The position numbers and the translations under genes were made by a program. Below are positions 14,703 through 20,935 of a stretch of 22,611 nucleotides of DNA, piece by piece. The notes under the pieces are model-generated. The model saw only the letters and a program-made list of their open reading frames with translations. It was not told where the DNA came from and searched no databases. The stretch is from JACPHD01 sp964431805 (GTDB lineage Bacteria; Patescibacteriota; Patescibacteriia; Patescibacteriales; GWC2-42-12). Every line of letters starts with the position of its first letter. Positions within the stretch are counted from its first letter, which is position 1. The stretch is taken from positions 1 to 22,611 of the forward strand of contig CAYSKV010000013.1 in the NCBI GenBank assembly GCA_964431805.1, written 5' to 3'.

Positions 14703-15197
14703 ATGCGTTGTCCGGTCTGTTATTACGAAGATTCTAAAGTAATTGACTCGCGCGTGGCGTCAGACGGGCTGTCTATTAGACGGCGACGGGAATGCCTTAA
14801 GTGCGGTTTTAGATTTTCTACTTATGAGGAGGTTGAAATCTTAGATTTGGCCGTAGTTAAGCGGGATGGGCGCAAAGAATCGTACTCAAGGGAGAAAATC
14901 GTTAAAGGCTTAAAGCGAGCTCTAGAAAAACGGCCTATTACCGAAGACAATTTTAAAAAAATGATTAATTCCATAGAACGCGACTTGCAGATTCTAAGGA
15001 AAAACGAAGTAACGGCCGGAGAAATCGGGCAAATCGTCATGAAGACTCTAAAACGCTTTGACCAGGTCGCCTATATCCGCTTTGCTTCGGTCTATGAGTC
15101 ATTTAAAGACGCGCACGAGTTTAGAAGAGAGCTTAACAAACTGTTAAAATCCAAGAATTCTGGATCCCAGGCTAAAAAAGGGATGAAAAATAAATAA
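14703..15197 (+). CDS. nrdR: Transcriptional repressor NrdR
   Basis: 164 residues. The N-terminal zinc ribbon has all four cysteines, C3, C6 (MRCPVC), C31 and C34 (CLKC), with the DNA-contacting SIRRRREC segment. Residues about 49-139 are the ATP-cone (VVKRDGRKESYSREKIVKGL to YIRFASVYESFKDAHEF) that senses ATP versus dATP. It represses ribonucleotide reductase genes. Typical family length is about 150; the last 14 or so residues (from about 151, NSGSQAKKGMKNK) are extra and coincide with a degenerate copy of the intergenic repeat. It heads the operon, 27 bp before the longest nrdD start. No Shine-Dalgarno site is evident at the ATG. Confidence 0.96.
   Translation: MRCPVCYYEDSKVIDSRVASDGLSIRRRRECLKCGFRFSTYEEVEILDLAVVKRDGRKESYSREKIVKGLKRALEKRPITEDNFKKMINSIERDLQILRKNEVTAGEIGQIVMKTLKRFDQVAYIRFASVYESFKDAHEFRRELNKLLKSKNSGSQAKKGMKNK
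15157..15186 (+). repeat. Degenerate repeat copy inside the 3' end of nrdR
   Basis: ATTCTGGATCCC (15157-15168), a spacer, then GGGATGA (15180-15186) parallel the outline of the intact copy 12 bp downstream (TTTCTGGATTCCGG ... CCGGAATGA). The CCC/GGG stem is reduced. If real, the last codons of nrdR derive from a repeat insertion. Confidence 0.4.
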
Positions 15198-15198
15198 T

Positions 15199-15230
15199 TT
15201 CTGGATTCCGGCTCGTAGGCCGGAATGACA
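15199..15230. repeat. Short palindromic repeat between nrdR and nrdD
   Basis: ATTCCGGC (15205-15212) and GCCGGAAT (15219-15226) form a perfect 8-bp GC-rich stem, framed by TTCTGG on the left and GACA on the right. The same stem occurs in the element at 18326-18406. It contains the first possible nrdD ATG (15225). Confidence 0.8.
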
Positions 15231-17303
15231 ATGAATATGCAAAATACCATTACTCAAATTTTAAAACGTTCAGGCGAGATTGCGCCTTTTGATAAGGCTA
15301 AATTAGTAGATGCGATTTTTAAAGCTACCGAAGCCGTTAATAAACCAGATCATTTTTTAGCTCAGAAGTTTACCGATCAAGTCGTCGATCAATTAAATGA
15401 AAAATTTCATTCAAGAAGCATTCCGGCGGTTGAAGAAGTGCAGGATATGGTTGAAGAAATTTTAATTAAGAATCGTCAGATTAAAACCGCTAAAGCTTAT
15501 ATCTTATATCGCGATCAAAGAGCGAGGTTGCGTGAAATGAAGTCCATGATTAATTCTGATGAATTAATGGAAGGTTATTTAAAACAAAGCGATTGGCGAG
15601 TTAAAGAAAATTCTAACATGAGTTATAGCTTGCAGGGTTTAAATAATCATTTAGCCTCGGCGATTTCTTCTAACTATTGGTTAAACCAAGTCTATACCCA
15701 AAATATTAGAGACGCTCATAAAAATGGCGATTTGCATTTACATGATTTACAATTGCTCGCGCCTTATTGCGCTGGCTGGGATTTACGCGAACTTTTAATT
15801 CGCGGTTTCGGCGGCGTTTCCGGAAAAGTTGAAGCTAGACCAGCTAAACATTTAAGAACCGCCTTAGGTCAGATTATTAATTTTTTCTATACTTTGCAGG
15901 GCGAAGTCGCTGGCGCTGAAGCTTTTTCAAACTTTGATACTTATTTAGCGCCGTTCGTTCGTTACGATAATTTAACTTATAAAGATGTTAAGCAGGCTTT
16001 GCAAGAATTCTTATTTAACATTAATGTTCCGACCCGTGTTGGTTTTCAAACCCCATTTACTAACATTACTATGGATTTAGTGCCAGGCTCTACGACTGGC
16101 GAAGAAAATGTTATTATCGGCGGTAAAATAATGCCGGAAAAATATAAAGAATTTCAAGCTGAAATGGATACAATAAATTTAGCTTTTGCCGAATTGATGA
16201 TGGAAGGCGACGCTAAAGGACGCGTTTTTACTTTCCCGATTCCAACTTATAACATTACCAACGATTTTAAATGGGATTCCCCGGTAGCCACTAAAATTTT
16301 TGAAATGACGGCTAAATACGGCATTCCTTATTTTTCAAACTTTGTTAATAGCGATATGAATCCTGATGATGCGCGCAGTATGTGCTGCCGCTTACGCCTT
16401 GATAACCGAGAATTAAGAAAACGCGGCGGCGGTTTATTTGCGGCCAATCCTTTAACCGGTTCAATCGGCGTCGTAACCGTTAACCTGCCTCGCATCGGCT
16501 ATTTATCAAAAACCAAAGAAGAATTTTTTGAACGATTAGATAATTTAATGCAGATTGCTTCAGAAAGTTTAGAAGTTAAACGAAAAGTTTTAGAAGATTT
16601 AACCGATAAAGGCCTTTACCCATACGCTAAATATTATTTAAACAACATTAAAGAAAGATTTAATGGCTACTGGAATAATCATTTTTCAACTATCGGCGTT
16701 ATCGGCATGAATGAAGCTTTATTAAATTATGCTCCGGTTAGAAAAAATATCGCCACACCCGAGGGTAAAGAATTCGCTTTGCAGGTTATGGACTATATGA
16801 GAAACAAAGCTTTAGATTTTCAAGGCAAGACTAATCATTTATATAACCTTGAAGCTACTCCGGCTGAAGGCGTAACTAGGCGTTTATCTAGAATTGATAA
16901 AGATAAATATAAAGATATTATTGTGGCTAACGAAGAAGCTTATCAAGCCGGTAAAGCCTCGCCTTACTATACTAACTCCACTCAATTGCCGGTAAATTAT
17001 ACGAGCGATTTATTTGAAGCCATGGACTTACAGGATGATATGCAAATTAAATATACTGGCGGCACGGTTTTACACGGTTTTATCGGTGAAGCTTTACCAA
17101 GCGCCGATTCAGTTAGAAGTTTAGTGAAAAAGATAGTTAATAAATACCACATGCCTTATTTTACCATCACGCCGACTTTCTCAGTTTGTCCTAAGCATGG
17201 TTATATAGCGGGTGAACACTTTTTCTGCCCTAAGTGTGATGAAGAAATCGGTTATATGCCGAAAGAGCAGGTTGAAAAAGAAGTTGAACAAATTTTAATT
17301 TAA
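15225..17303 (+). CDS. nrdD: Anaerobic (class III) ribonucleoside-triphosphate reductase, catalytic chain lacking the glycyl-radical C-terminus
   Basis: 692 codons. Residues about 8-105 are an ATP-cone (allosteric site). The ten-stranded barrel follows: NGDLHLHDL (167-175), C182 in APYCAGW as a likely thiyl-radical cysteine, SNFDTYLAPF (235-244), RVGFQTPFTNITMDL (271-285) and SMCCRLRLD (385-393). FSVCPKHGY (652-660) and FFCPKCDEE (666-674) form the zinc site (C655, H658, C668, C671 likely). In standard NrdD a short C-terminal block with the radical glycine (pattern VYSRxTGYxRPV) comes next; here the chain ends 21 residues after the zinc site without it. That block is a separate gene at 17363. 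The 15225 ATG lies inside a repeat; ATGs at 15231 or 15237 are likelier starts. No Shine-Dalgarno site is seen. Confidence 0.95.
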   Translation: MTMNMQNTITQILKRSGEIAPFDKAKLVDAIFKATEAVNKPDHFLAQKFTDQVVDQLNEKFHSRSIPAVEEVQDMVEEILIKNRQIKTAKAYILYRDQRARLREMKSMINSDELMEGYLKQSDWRVKENSNMSYSLQGLNNHLASAISSNYWLNQVYTQNIRDAHKNGDLHLHDLQLLAPYCAGWDLRELLIRGFGGVSGKVEARPAKHLRTALGQIINFFYTLQGEVAGAEAFSNFDTYLAPFVRYDNLTYKDVKQALQEFLFNINVPTRVGFQTPFTNITMDLVPGSTTGEENVIIGGKIMPEKYKEFQAEMDTINLAFAELMMEGDAKGRVFTFPIPTYNITNDFKWDSPVATKIFEMTAKYGIPYFSNFVNSDMNPDDARSMCCRLRLDNRELRKRGGGLFAANPLTGSIGVVTVNLPRIGYLSKTKEEFFERLDNLMQIASESLEVKRKVLEDLTDKGLYPYAKYYLNNIKERFNGYWNNHFSTIGVIGMNEALLNYAPVRKNIATPEGKEFALQVMDYMRNKALDFQGKTNHLYNLEATPAEGVTRRLSRIDKDKYKDIIVANEEAYQAGKASPYYTNSTQLPVNYTSDLFEAMDLQDDMQIKYTGGTVLHGFIGEALPSADSVRSLVKKIVNKYHMPYFTITPTFSVCPKHGYIAGEHFFCPKCDEEIGYMPKEQVEKEVEQILI

Positions 17304-17327
17304 ATAATAAATAAAAATAAAAATCTA

Positions 17328-17345
17328 AGTTTGTTAAAACAAACT
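17328..17345 (+). other. Hairpin between nrdD and the glycyl-radical peptide gene
   Basis: AGTTTGT (17328-17334) and ACAAACT (17339-17345) form a perfect 7-bp stem with a 4-nt loop, 5 nt before the Shine-Dalgarno site AAGGAG (17351-17356). No T run follows, so it is not a classic terminator. It could stabilise one cistron relative to the other. Confidence 0.5.
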
Positions 17346-17362
17346 GGATCAAGGAGAAATAT

Positions 17363-17503
17363 ATGAGCCCAATCGAAACCAAGAGAACGGCCTGCGAAGT
17401 TTACTCAAGAGTAACCGGATATTTAAGACCGGTCCAACAATGGAATGACGGCAAACAAGCTGAGTATTACAATCGCAAAACATTTAAAGTTGAAAAAGAA
17501 TAA
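17363..17503 (+). CDS. nrdD: Separate glycyl-radical domain of anaerobic ribonucleotide reductase (small subunit-like peptide)
   Basis: 46 codons. CEVYSRVTGYLRPV (11-24) followed by QQWNDGKQAEYYNRKTFKV is the standard C-terminal end of class III NrdD; G19 is the glycine expected to carry the radical installed by NrdG. The long nrdD upstream lacks exactly this part. The gene is in a different frame (59 nt after the nrdD stop), with its own Shine-Dalgarno site AAGGAG 6 nt before the ATG, one of the clearest in the window. It therefore looks like a real gene and not a sequencing slip. The inferred role is to dock on the catalytic chain and supply the radical, as the stand-alone protein YfiD/GrcA does for pyruvate formate-lyase. 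C11 lies beside the radical loop. Confidence 0.9.
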   Translation: MSPIETKRTACEVYSRVTGYLRPVQQWNDGKQAEYYNRKTFKVEKE

Positions 17504-17514
17504 TGCGACATAAA

Positions 17515-17564
17515 TGCGAATAATGCTAATGGCGCGAATAAGTTTTTGATTAGCGTCATTCGCA
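17515..17564 (+). other. Imperfect inverted repeat upstream of nrdG
   Basis: TGCGAATAATGCTAAT (17515-17530) pairs with ATTAGCGTCATTCGCA (17549-17564) at 14 of 16 positions. In addition, TAATGCTA (17521-17528) is complementary to TAGCATTA (17580-17587), which reaches the first base of the nrdG start codon. An alternative fold could thus cover the nrdG start. There is no T run and no Shine-Dalgarno site before nrdG. Confidence 0.5.
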
Positions 17565-17586
17565 TGACTTTCGCAATCCTAGCATT

Positions 17587-18321
17587 ATGATAATTGGCGG
17601 ACTACAACAATTTAGTTTATTAGATTACCCCGGTTGCGTTAGCGCTATTGTTTTCACCCAAGGCTGTAATTTCCGCTGCCAATTTTGCTACAACCCTATG
17701 CTTGTCTGGCCCGAAACGGTCGGCAAGTTAAAATATGCTCGAGACATCGAGCAGCAAAAAGATCATCCCAAAATCAAAGAGGATGACCTTTTTGTTTTTT
17801 TAGAGTCTCGCGCAGGCAAGCTCGACGCCGTAGTTGTTACTGGCGGCGAGCCTTGCCTGCACAAAGACTTGACCGAGTTTATTCAAAAAATAAAAAAGTT
17901 AGGTTTTTTAGTGAAGTTAGATACTAACGGCAGTTATCCGGAAACGTTAGAGAAATTATTAGAAAAAAAATTAATTGATTATATCGCTATGGATTTAAAG
18001 GCGCCGGCGGAAAAGTATGATGAGATAACCGGCATAAAAGGTAATTTTAATAATATTCAAAAAAGTGTTAAACTAATAATGCAGAGCGGTTTGCCTTATG
18101 AATTTAGAACTACGGTAGTGCCTAACCTTTTGAATAAAGACGATATTAACGAAATGGGAAAAATAATAAAAGGCGCGCGCGCTTGGTATCTACAAGGGTT
18201 TAAAAGTTCCGAAGATTTAATAAACCAAGCTTTAAAAAATAAAGTGCCGTATAATTCAAGGCAGATGAAAGAGATGGCCGACATCGGGAGTAAATATGTT
18301 AAAAAATGCGAGGTTAGATAG
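17587..18321 (+). CDS. nrdG: Anaerobic ribonucleotide reductase activating protein (radical SAM)
   Basis: 244 residues. GCNFRCQFC (26-34) carries the radical-SAM cysteines C27, C31 and C34 for the [4Fe-4S] cluster. VVVTGGEPCLHKDL is the SAM-binding GGEP motif, and LDTNGS and AMDLKAP are the later barrel strands. The N-terminus LQQFSLLDYPGCVSAIVFTQGC is typical of the longer NrdG/PflA-like activases. It would use SAM and an electron (plausibly from flavodoxin) to abstract hydrogen from the radical glycine, here on the separate peptide at 17363. It lies 83 bp after that gene and completes the module nrdR, nrdD, radical peptide, nrdG. Confidence 0.92.
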   Translation: MIIGGLQQFSLLDYPGCVSAIVFTQGCNFRCQFCYNPMLVWPETVGKLKYARDIEQQKDHPKIKEDDLFVFLESRAGKLDAVVVTGGEPCLHKDLTEFIQKIKKLGFLVKLDTNGSYPETLEKLLEKKLIDYIAMDLKAPAEKYDEITGIKGNFNNIQKSVKLIMQSGLPYEFRTTVVPNLLNKDDINEMGKIIKGARAWYLQGFKSSEDLINQALKNKVPYNSRQMKEMADIGSKYVKKCEVR

Positions 18322-18325
18322 CGTT

Positions 18326-18406
18326 TGCCATTCCGGCCTCCGAGCCGGAATCCAATTATAGCGCTTTAAATATGTTTCTGAATTGCGGGTCAAGCCCGCA
18401 ATGACA
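18326..18406. repeat. 81-bp composite element with two GC-rich stems
   Basis: The left stem is ATTCCGGC/GCCGGAAT (18330-18337 and 18344-18351). The right stem is ATTGCGGG/CCCGCAAT (18382-18389 and 18395-18402). The ends TGCCATT and AATGACA match the termini of the 1053-1154 element with one difference, while the inner sequence is unrelated. It starts 4 bp after the nrdG stop and may help end the nrd transcript. Confidence 0.8.
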
Positions 18407-18431
18407 GTTAATAAAATGATAACTAAATTTT

Positions 18432-18770
18432 ATGATTCAAGAAAATCAACCAAATCAACCAAACGAGTCAGAACAAATAAAAGAATTGTTAGAGCAAAAC
18501 TTAAAGCTTACGCAAGAGATTCATACCATGACTAAAAAAATAAAAGGCCATATGGCTTTTCAGCGCATCGTCAGTTATTTTTATTTATTTATAATTATCG
18601 CGCCGATCATTTTAGGCTTTATTTATCTGCCGCCGTTATTAAATAGTTTGTTTGATCAATATAAAGATGTTTTAGGTCTCCAGGGATCAAACAGCACAAT
18701 TCAGAGTTTACTTAATGGTGGAGCTGGCGATCTTGATGTTAATACGATTAAGGGTTTATTAAATAAGTAA
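18432..18770 (+). CDS. Small single-span membrane protein of unknown function
   Basis: 112 residues. Residues 1-20 are polar and rich in N, Q and E. Residues 13-38 form a coiled-coil-like helix (ESEQIKELLEQNLKLTQEIHTMTKK). One hydrophobic segment lies at about 48-70 (YFYLFIIIAPIILGFIYLPPLL), and the C-terminal third is flexible with NGGAGD. I recall similar proteins in CPR genomes but know no function. No Shine-Dalgarno site is visible. It may be monocistronic, since the element at 18326-18406 lies before it and a promoter for the next gene after it. Confidence 0.65.
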   Translation: MIQENQPNQPNESEQIKELLEQNLKLTQEIHTMTKKIKGHMAFQRIVSYFYLFIIIAPIILGFIYLPPLLNSLFDQYKDVLGLQGSNSTIQSLLNGGAGDLDVNTIKGLLNK

Positions 18771-18836
18771 AATTTAAATAATTTTATTCAAAGCCCATAT
18801 CTGAAATTATAGTTTTACGAGATAGGAAATTTTATA

Positions 18837-18892
18837 TTGACAAAACACAACTAAATGATAATATCTAATGACAATATTAATTTATTGTCATT
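18837..18892 (+). promoter_or_regulatory. Strong promoter with an inverted repeat at the transcription start of threonine synthase
   Basis: A perfect TTGACA (18837-18842), a 16-bp spacer and TAATAT (18859-18864). Three bases further on, AATGACAATA (18867-18876) and TATTGTCATT (18883-18892) form a perfect 10-bp inverted repeat followed by TTT. It covers the expected start near 18871, so an operator is the likelier reading. As RNA it would be a 5' hairpin if transcription begins at its left edge. The leader continues about 53 nt to the ATG. Confidence 0.65.
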
Positions 18893-18945
18893 TTTAATTG
18901 ATCTTTTTATTATATAAACAATAAACTAAATTCGAGGAGGATGTT

Positions 18946-20334
18946 ATGGACATGATTAAAGAGGTTAGACCGATTCGGTATTTTAGCACCAACCGTTATA
19001 GAGTTGGAGGTTTTATTAGCCAGGTTTCTTTCGCGCAAGCTTTAATTATTGGGCAAGCGCCGGATGGAGGACTTTTTATGCCAAGCGCCATTCCGCAATT
19101 TTCTGATGGTGAATTGGAGCATATGATGCGCCGCTCTTATCCCGATATTGCGGCCATGGTTTTACGGAAGTGGTTTCATCCGAAAGAAATTGGTTTTGAA
19201 AAGATGTTGGAAATAGTGAATGATGCTTACAAGTTTTCTGTGCCTCTCGAACATGTAGTTGATGGTCAATACATAATGCGTCTTGACCAGGGACCAACGG
19301 CATCTTTTAAGGATTTTGCGGCTTTGATGTTGGCTCGGTTAATGGCTCACTTCAGGGAATCAGGTCAGGACTTACATGTTTTAGTGGCCACTTCCGGCGA
19401 TACCGGTAGCGCGGTCGGAGAAGCTTTTAAGGGAGTTGAAGGAACTAAAGTATCAATTCTTTATCCGGCGAATGAGGTGAGTGGAAGACAGAAAAAGCAA
19501 CTTGATACCATCGGCGGCAATGTCCAAGCCATCGCTATTCAAGGCGGTAAATTTGATGATTGCCAAGACATGGTTAAGCAAGCGTTTTCGGATAAAGATT
19601 TGGAGCATCTTAATTTAACTTCGGCCAATTCCATTAATATCGGCCGGATTCTGCCCCAGATTATTTATTATTTTTATGCCTACGCTAAGCTGGCGGAAAA
19701 ATCTCAGCGAATTATTTTTTCCGTGCCCTCAGGTAATTTCGGCGATATGATGGGCGCTGAATATGCTCAGCGTATGGGGTTACCCATTGAAAAAATCATT
19801 GTGGTAACCAATGAAAATAATGAATTTCCGGTATTTATGGAAACCGGTAAATATTCCAAAATTTCTCCGTCACGCGCCTGTCTTTCTAGCGCCATGAATG
19901 TAGGGCATCCGAGCAATTTGGCTCGTCTCTTTGAGCTTTATGGTGGAAACGTTGATAAAGACGGAAAGGTTTGGGAAGAACCGAACACTATAAGGATGGG
20001 GCGCAACATTTTTTCGGTTAGTGTATCTAATGAGGAGACGCGGCAGGCGATAAAAAACGCTCATAAGCAATATGGCGTTATTTTTGAGCCTCATGGAGCA
20101 GTCGGTTGGCGTGGCTTGGAAATTTTTCAGTCGCATTATCCTCAGTTAGATGATTTTATTCAGGTTTGCCTTGAGACGGCTCATCCGGCTAAATTTCCGG
20201 AAGAAATTAAAGGTTTATTGGGTATTGATCCGGAATTGCCGGATAGTTTAAAATCCATTGATCAACGGACCGGCGAACCAATTATAATGCCGACCAAGTA
20301 TGAAGAGTTAAAAAAGTATCTCTTAGCTTGTTAA
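18946..20334 (+). CDS. thrC: Threonine synthase
   Basis: 462 residues. PLP enzyme that converts O-phosphohomoserine to threonine. The N-terminus YFSTN (12-16) and PDGGLFMP (39-46) are family signatures; TASFKDFA (118-125) contains the PLP-binding lysine K122; SGDTGSA (150-156) and SVPSGNFGD (259-267) bind cofactor and phosphate. Length and motif order fit the longer bacterial type. AGGAGG (18935-18940) lies 5 nt before the ATG, one of the few strong Shine-Dalgarno sites here. The gene is alone: no thrA or thrB is near. Its codon use appears less A/T-biased than its neighbours, so recent acquisition is possible. A related phosphohomoserine-type lyase activity cannot be excluded from sequence. 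Confidence 0.92.
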   Translation: MDMIKEVRPIRYFSTNRYRVGGFISQVSFAQALIIGQAPDGGLFMPSAIPQFSDGELEHMMRRSYPDIAAMVLRKWFHPKEIGFEKMLEIVNDAYKFSVPLEHVVDGQYIMRLDQGPTASFKDFAALMLARLMAHFRESGQDLHVLVATSGDTGSAVGEAFKGVEGTKVSILYPANEVSGRQKKQLDTIGGNVQAIAIQGGKFDDCQDMVKQAFSDKDLEHLNLTSANSINIGRILPQIIYYFYAYAKLAEKSQRIIFSVPSGNFGDMMGAEYAQRMGLPIEKIIVVTNENNEFPVFMETGKYSKISPSRACLSSAMNVGHPSNLARLFELYGGNVDKDGKVWEEPNTIRMGRNIFSVSVSNEETRQAIKNAHKQYGVIFEPHGAVGWRGLEIFQSHYPQLDDFIQVCLETAHPAKFPEEIKGLLGIDPELPDSLKSIDQRTGEPIIMPTKYEELKKYLLAC

Positions 20335-20372
20335 GCGGTTGCAGATCCACTATACAAGCGTATATTTCTAAC

Positions 20373-20400
20373 GCCTCGTTTATAAAACGAGGCTTTTTTA
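20373..20400 (+). terminator. Intrinsic terminator of threonine synthase
   Basis: GCCTCGTTT (20373-20381) and AAACGAGGC (20385-20393) form a perfect 9-bp stem with a 3-nt loop, followed by six T residues. Confidence 0.92.
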
Positions 20401-20428
20401 TCCCCACAATTAATTTAAGTGTGGGGAT
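20400..20428. terminator. Second hairpin downstream of threonine synthase
   Basis: ATCCCCACA (20400-20408) and TGTGGGGAT (20420-20428) form a perfect 9-bp stem with an 11-nt loop, directly after the first terminator. The T run is short (TTTATT). It may be a back-up terminator. Confidence 0.55.
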
Positions 20429-20438
20429 TTATTAAAAT

Positions 20439-20466
20439 TTGCGTTTTTTTATAAATTTGTTATACT
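20439..20466 (+). promoter_or_regulatory. Promoter-like sequence before a short hydrophobic ORF
   Basis: TTGCGT (20439-20444), a 16-bp spacer and TATACT (20461-20466). The expected start is only a few bases before the ATG at 20477, so the transcript would be nearly leaderless. Confidence 0.5.
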
Positions 20467-20476
20467 AATAATTAAT

Positions 20477-20560
20477 ATGAAACAAGCTATTAGAAAAGGT
20501 TTATTATTAGGTTTGTTGTTGTTACTACCTTCACGGGCGGCTTGCTTTCGTATAGTTTAA
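20477..20560 (+). CDS. Short hydrophobic ORF, probably frameshifted small membrane protein
   Basis: 27 codons as read (MKQAIRKGLLLGLLLLLPSR, then AACFRIV). The start, basic and then leucine-rich, looks like a signal or membrane segment, but the end is unnatural. Shifting frame at the TTGTTGTTG run (about 20513-20521) gives a more natural end, VTTFTGGLLSYSLKNS, then TAG near 20570. With its own promoter and a terminator at 20586-20612 it has the layout of a complete small gene. It is either a damaged gene, a sequence error in the repeat, or slippage during expression. Confidence 0.35.
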   Translation: MKQAIRKGLLLGLLLLLPSRAACFRIV

Positions 20561-20585
20561 AGAATAGTTAGAAGATTTTAACGAG

Positions 20586-20612
20586 CCACCCAAGTAAAGC
20601 GGGTGGTTTTTT
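20586..20612 (+). terminator. Intrinsic terminator
   Basis: CCACCC (20586-20591) and GGGTGG (20601-20606) form a 6-bp GC-rich stem followed by six T residues. It would end transcription of the short ORF at 20477. Confidence 0.8.
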
Positions 20613-20670
20613 GTATGTTCATTTAAATTTTTAAAAAAATTTTAAAATAAATTTTGGAGGGCAGAAGAGA

Positions 20671-20853
20671 ATGGCAAAGAATAACAAAGTTATTAAAAAT
20701 GAAAAAAAGGCGGAAACAATAACACCGTGTCCGCAGTGTGGGCGTAATATTAACGGGCCGGGACATTATGAAGGTACATGCTTTTTTACGAAGAGAGAGC
20801 AAGAAATTGTTGCTAGCCGCCAGAAGGAAGACCCTACGAGAGTAAACGCCTAA
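20671..20853 (+). CDS. Small zinc-ribbon-like protein of unknown function
   Basis: 60 residues. CPQCGRNINGPGHYEGTC (20-37) offers C20, C23, H32 and C37 as a likely CCHC zinc site. The N-terminus is lysine-rich and the C-terminus charged. No family is recognised; a nucleic-acid or ribosome-associated role is possible but unsupported. GGAGGG lies 11-12 nt before the ATG, a strong but rather distant Shine-Dalgarno site. It is flanked by terminators at 20586-20612 and 20860-20897, so it is a single-gene unit. Confidence 0.75.
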   Translation: MAKNNKVIKNEKKAETITPCPQCGRNINGPGHYEGTCFFTKREQEIVASRQKEDPTRVNA

Positions 20854-20859
20854 CTATTA

Positions 20860-20897
20860 GCCGCAGTTTTTTCTAAAAAAACTGCGGCCTTTTTATT
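20860..20897 (+). terminator. Strong intrinsic terminator
   Basis: GCCGCAGTTTTTT (20860-20872) and AAAAAACTGCGGC (20876-20888) form a perfect 13-bp stem with a 3-nt loop, followed by CTTTTTATTT. Confidence 0.92.
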
Positions 20898-20900
20898 TGC

Positions 20901-20929
20901 TTGATTTTAAGGCTATAAAAAGCTAAGAT
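20901..20929 (+). promoter_or_regulatory. Promoter of prfB, giving a nearly leaderless mRNA
   Basis: TTGATT (20901-20906), a 17-bp spacer and TAAGAT (20924-20929). The -10 box ends 6 nt before the prfB ATG at 20936, so transcription should begin at or next to the start codon. No Shine-Dalgarno site is present. Confidence 0.55.
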
Positions 20930-20935
20930 TAAATT

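Noticed and set aside
15225..17303. Possibility that the missing NrdD C-terminus is due to an in-frame stop or selenocysteine-like recoding
   Set aside because: The ORF ends in TAA, the downstream block is in a different frame, and it has its own Shine-Dalgarno site and ATG.
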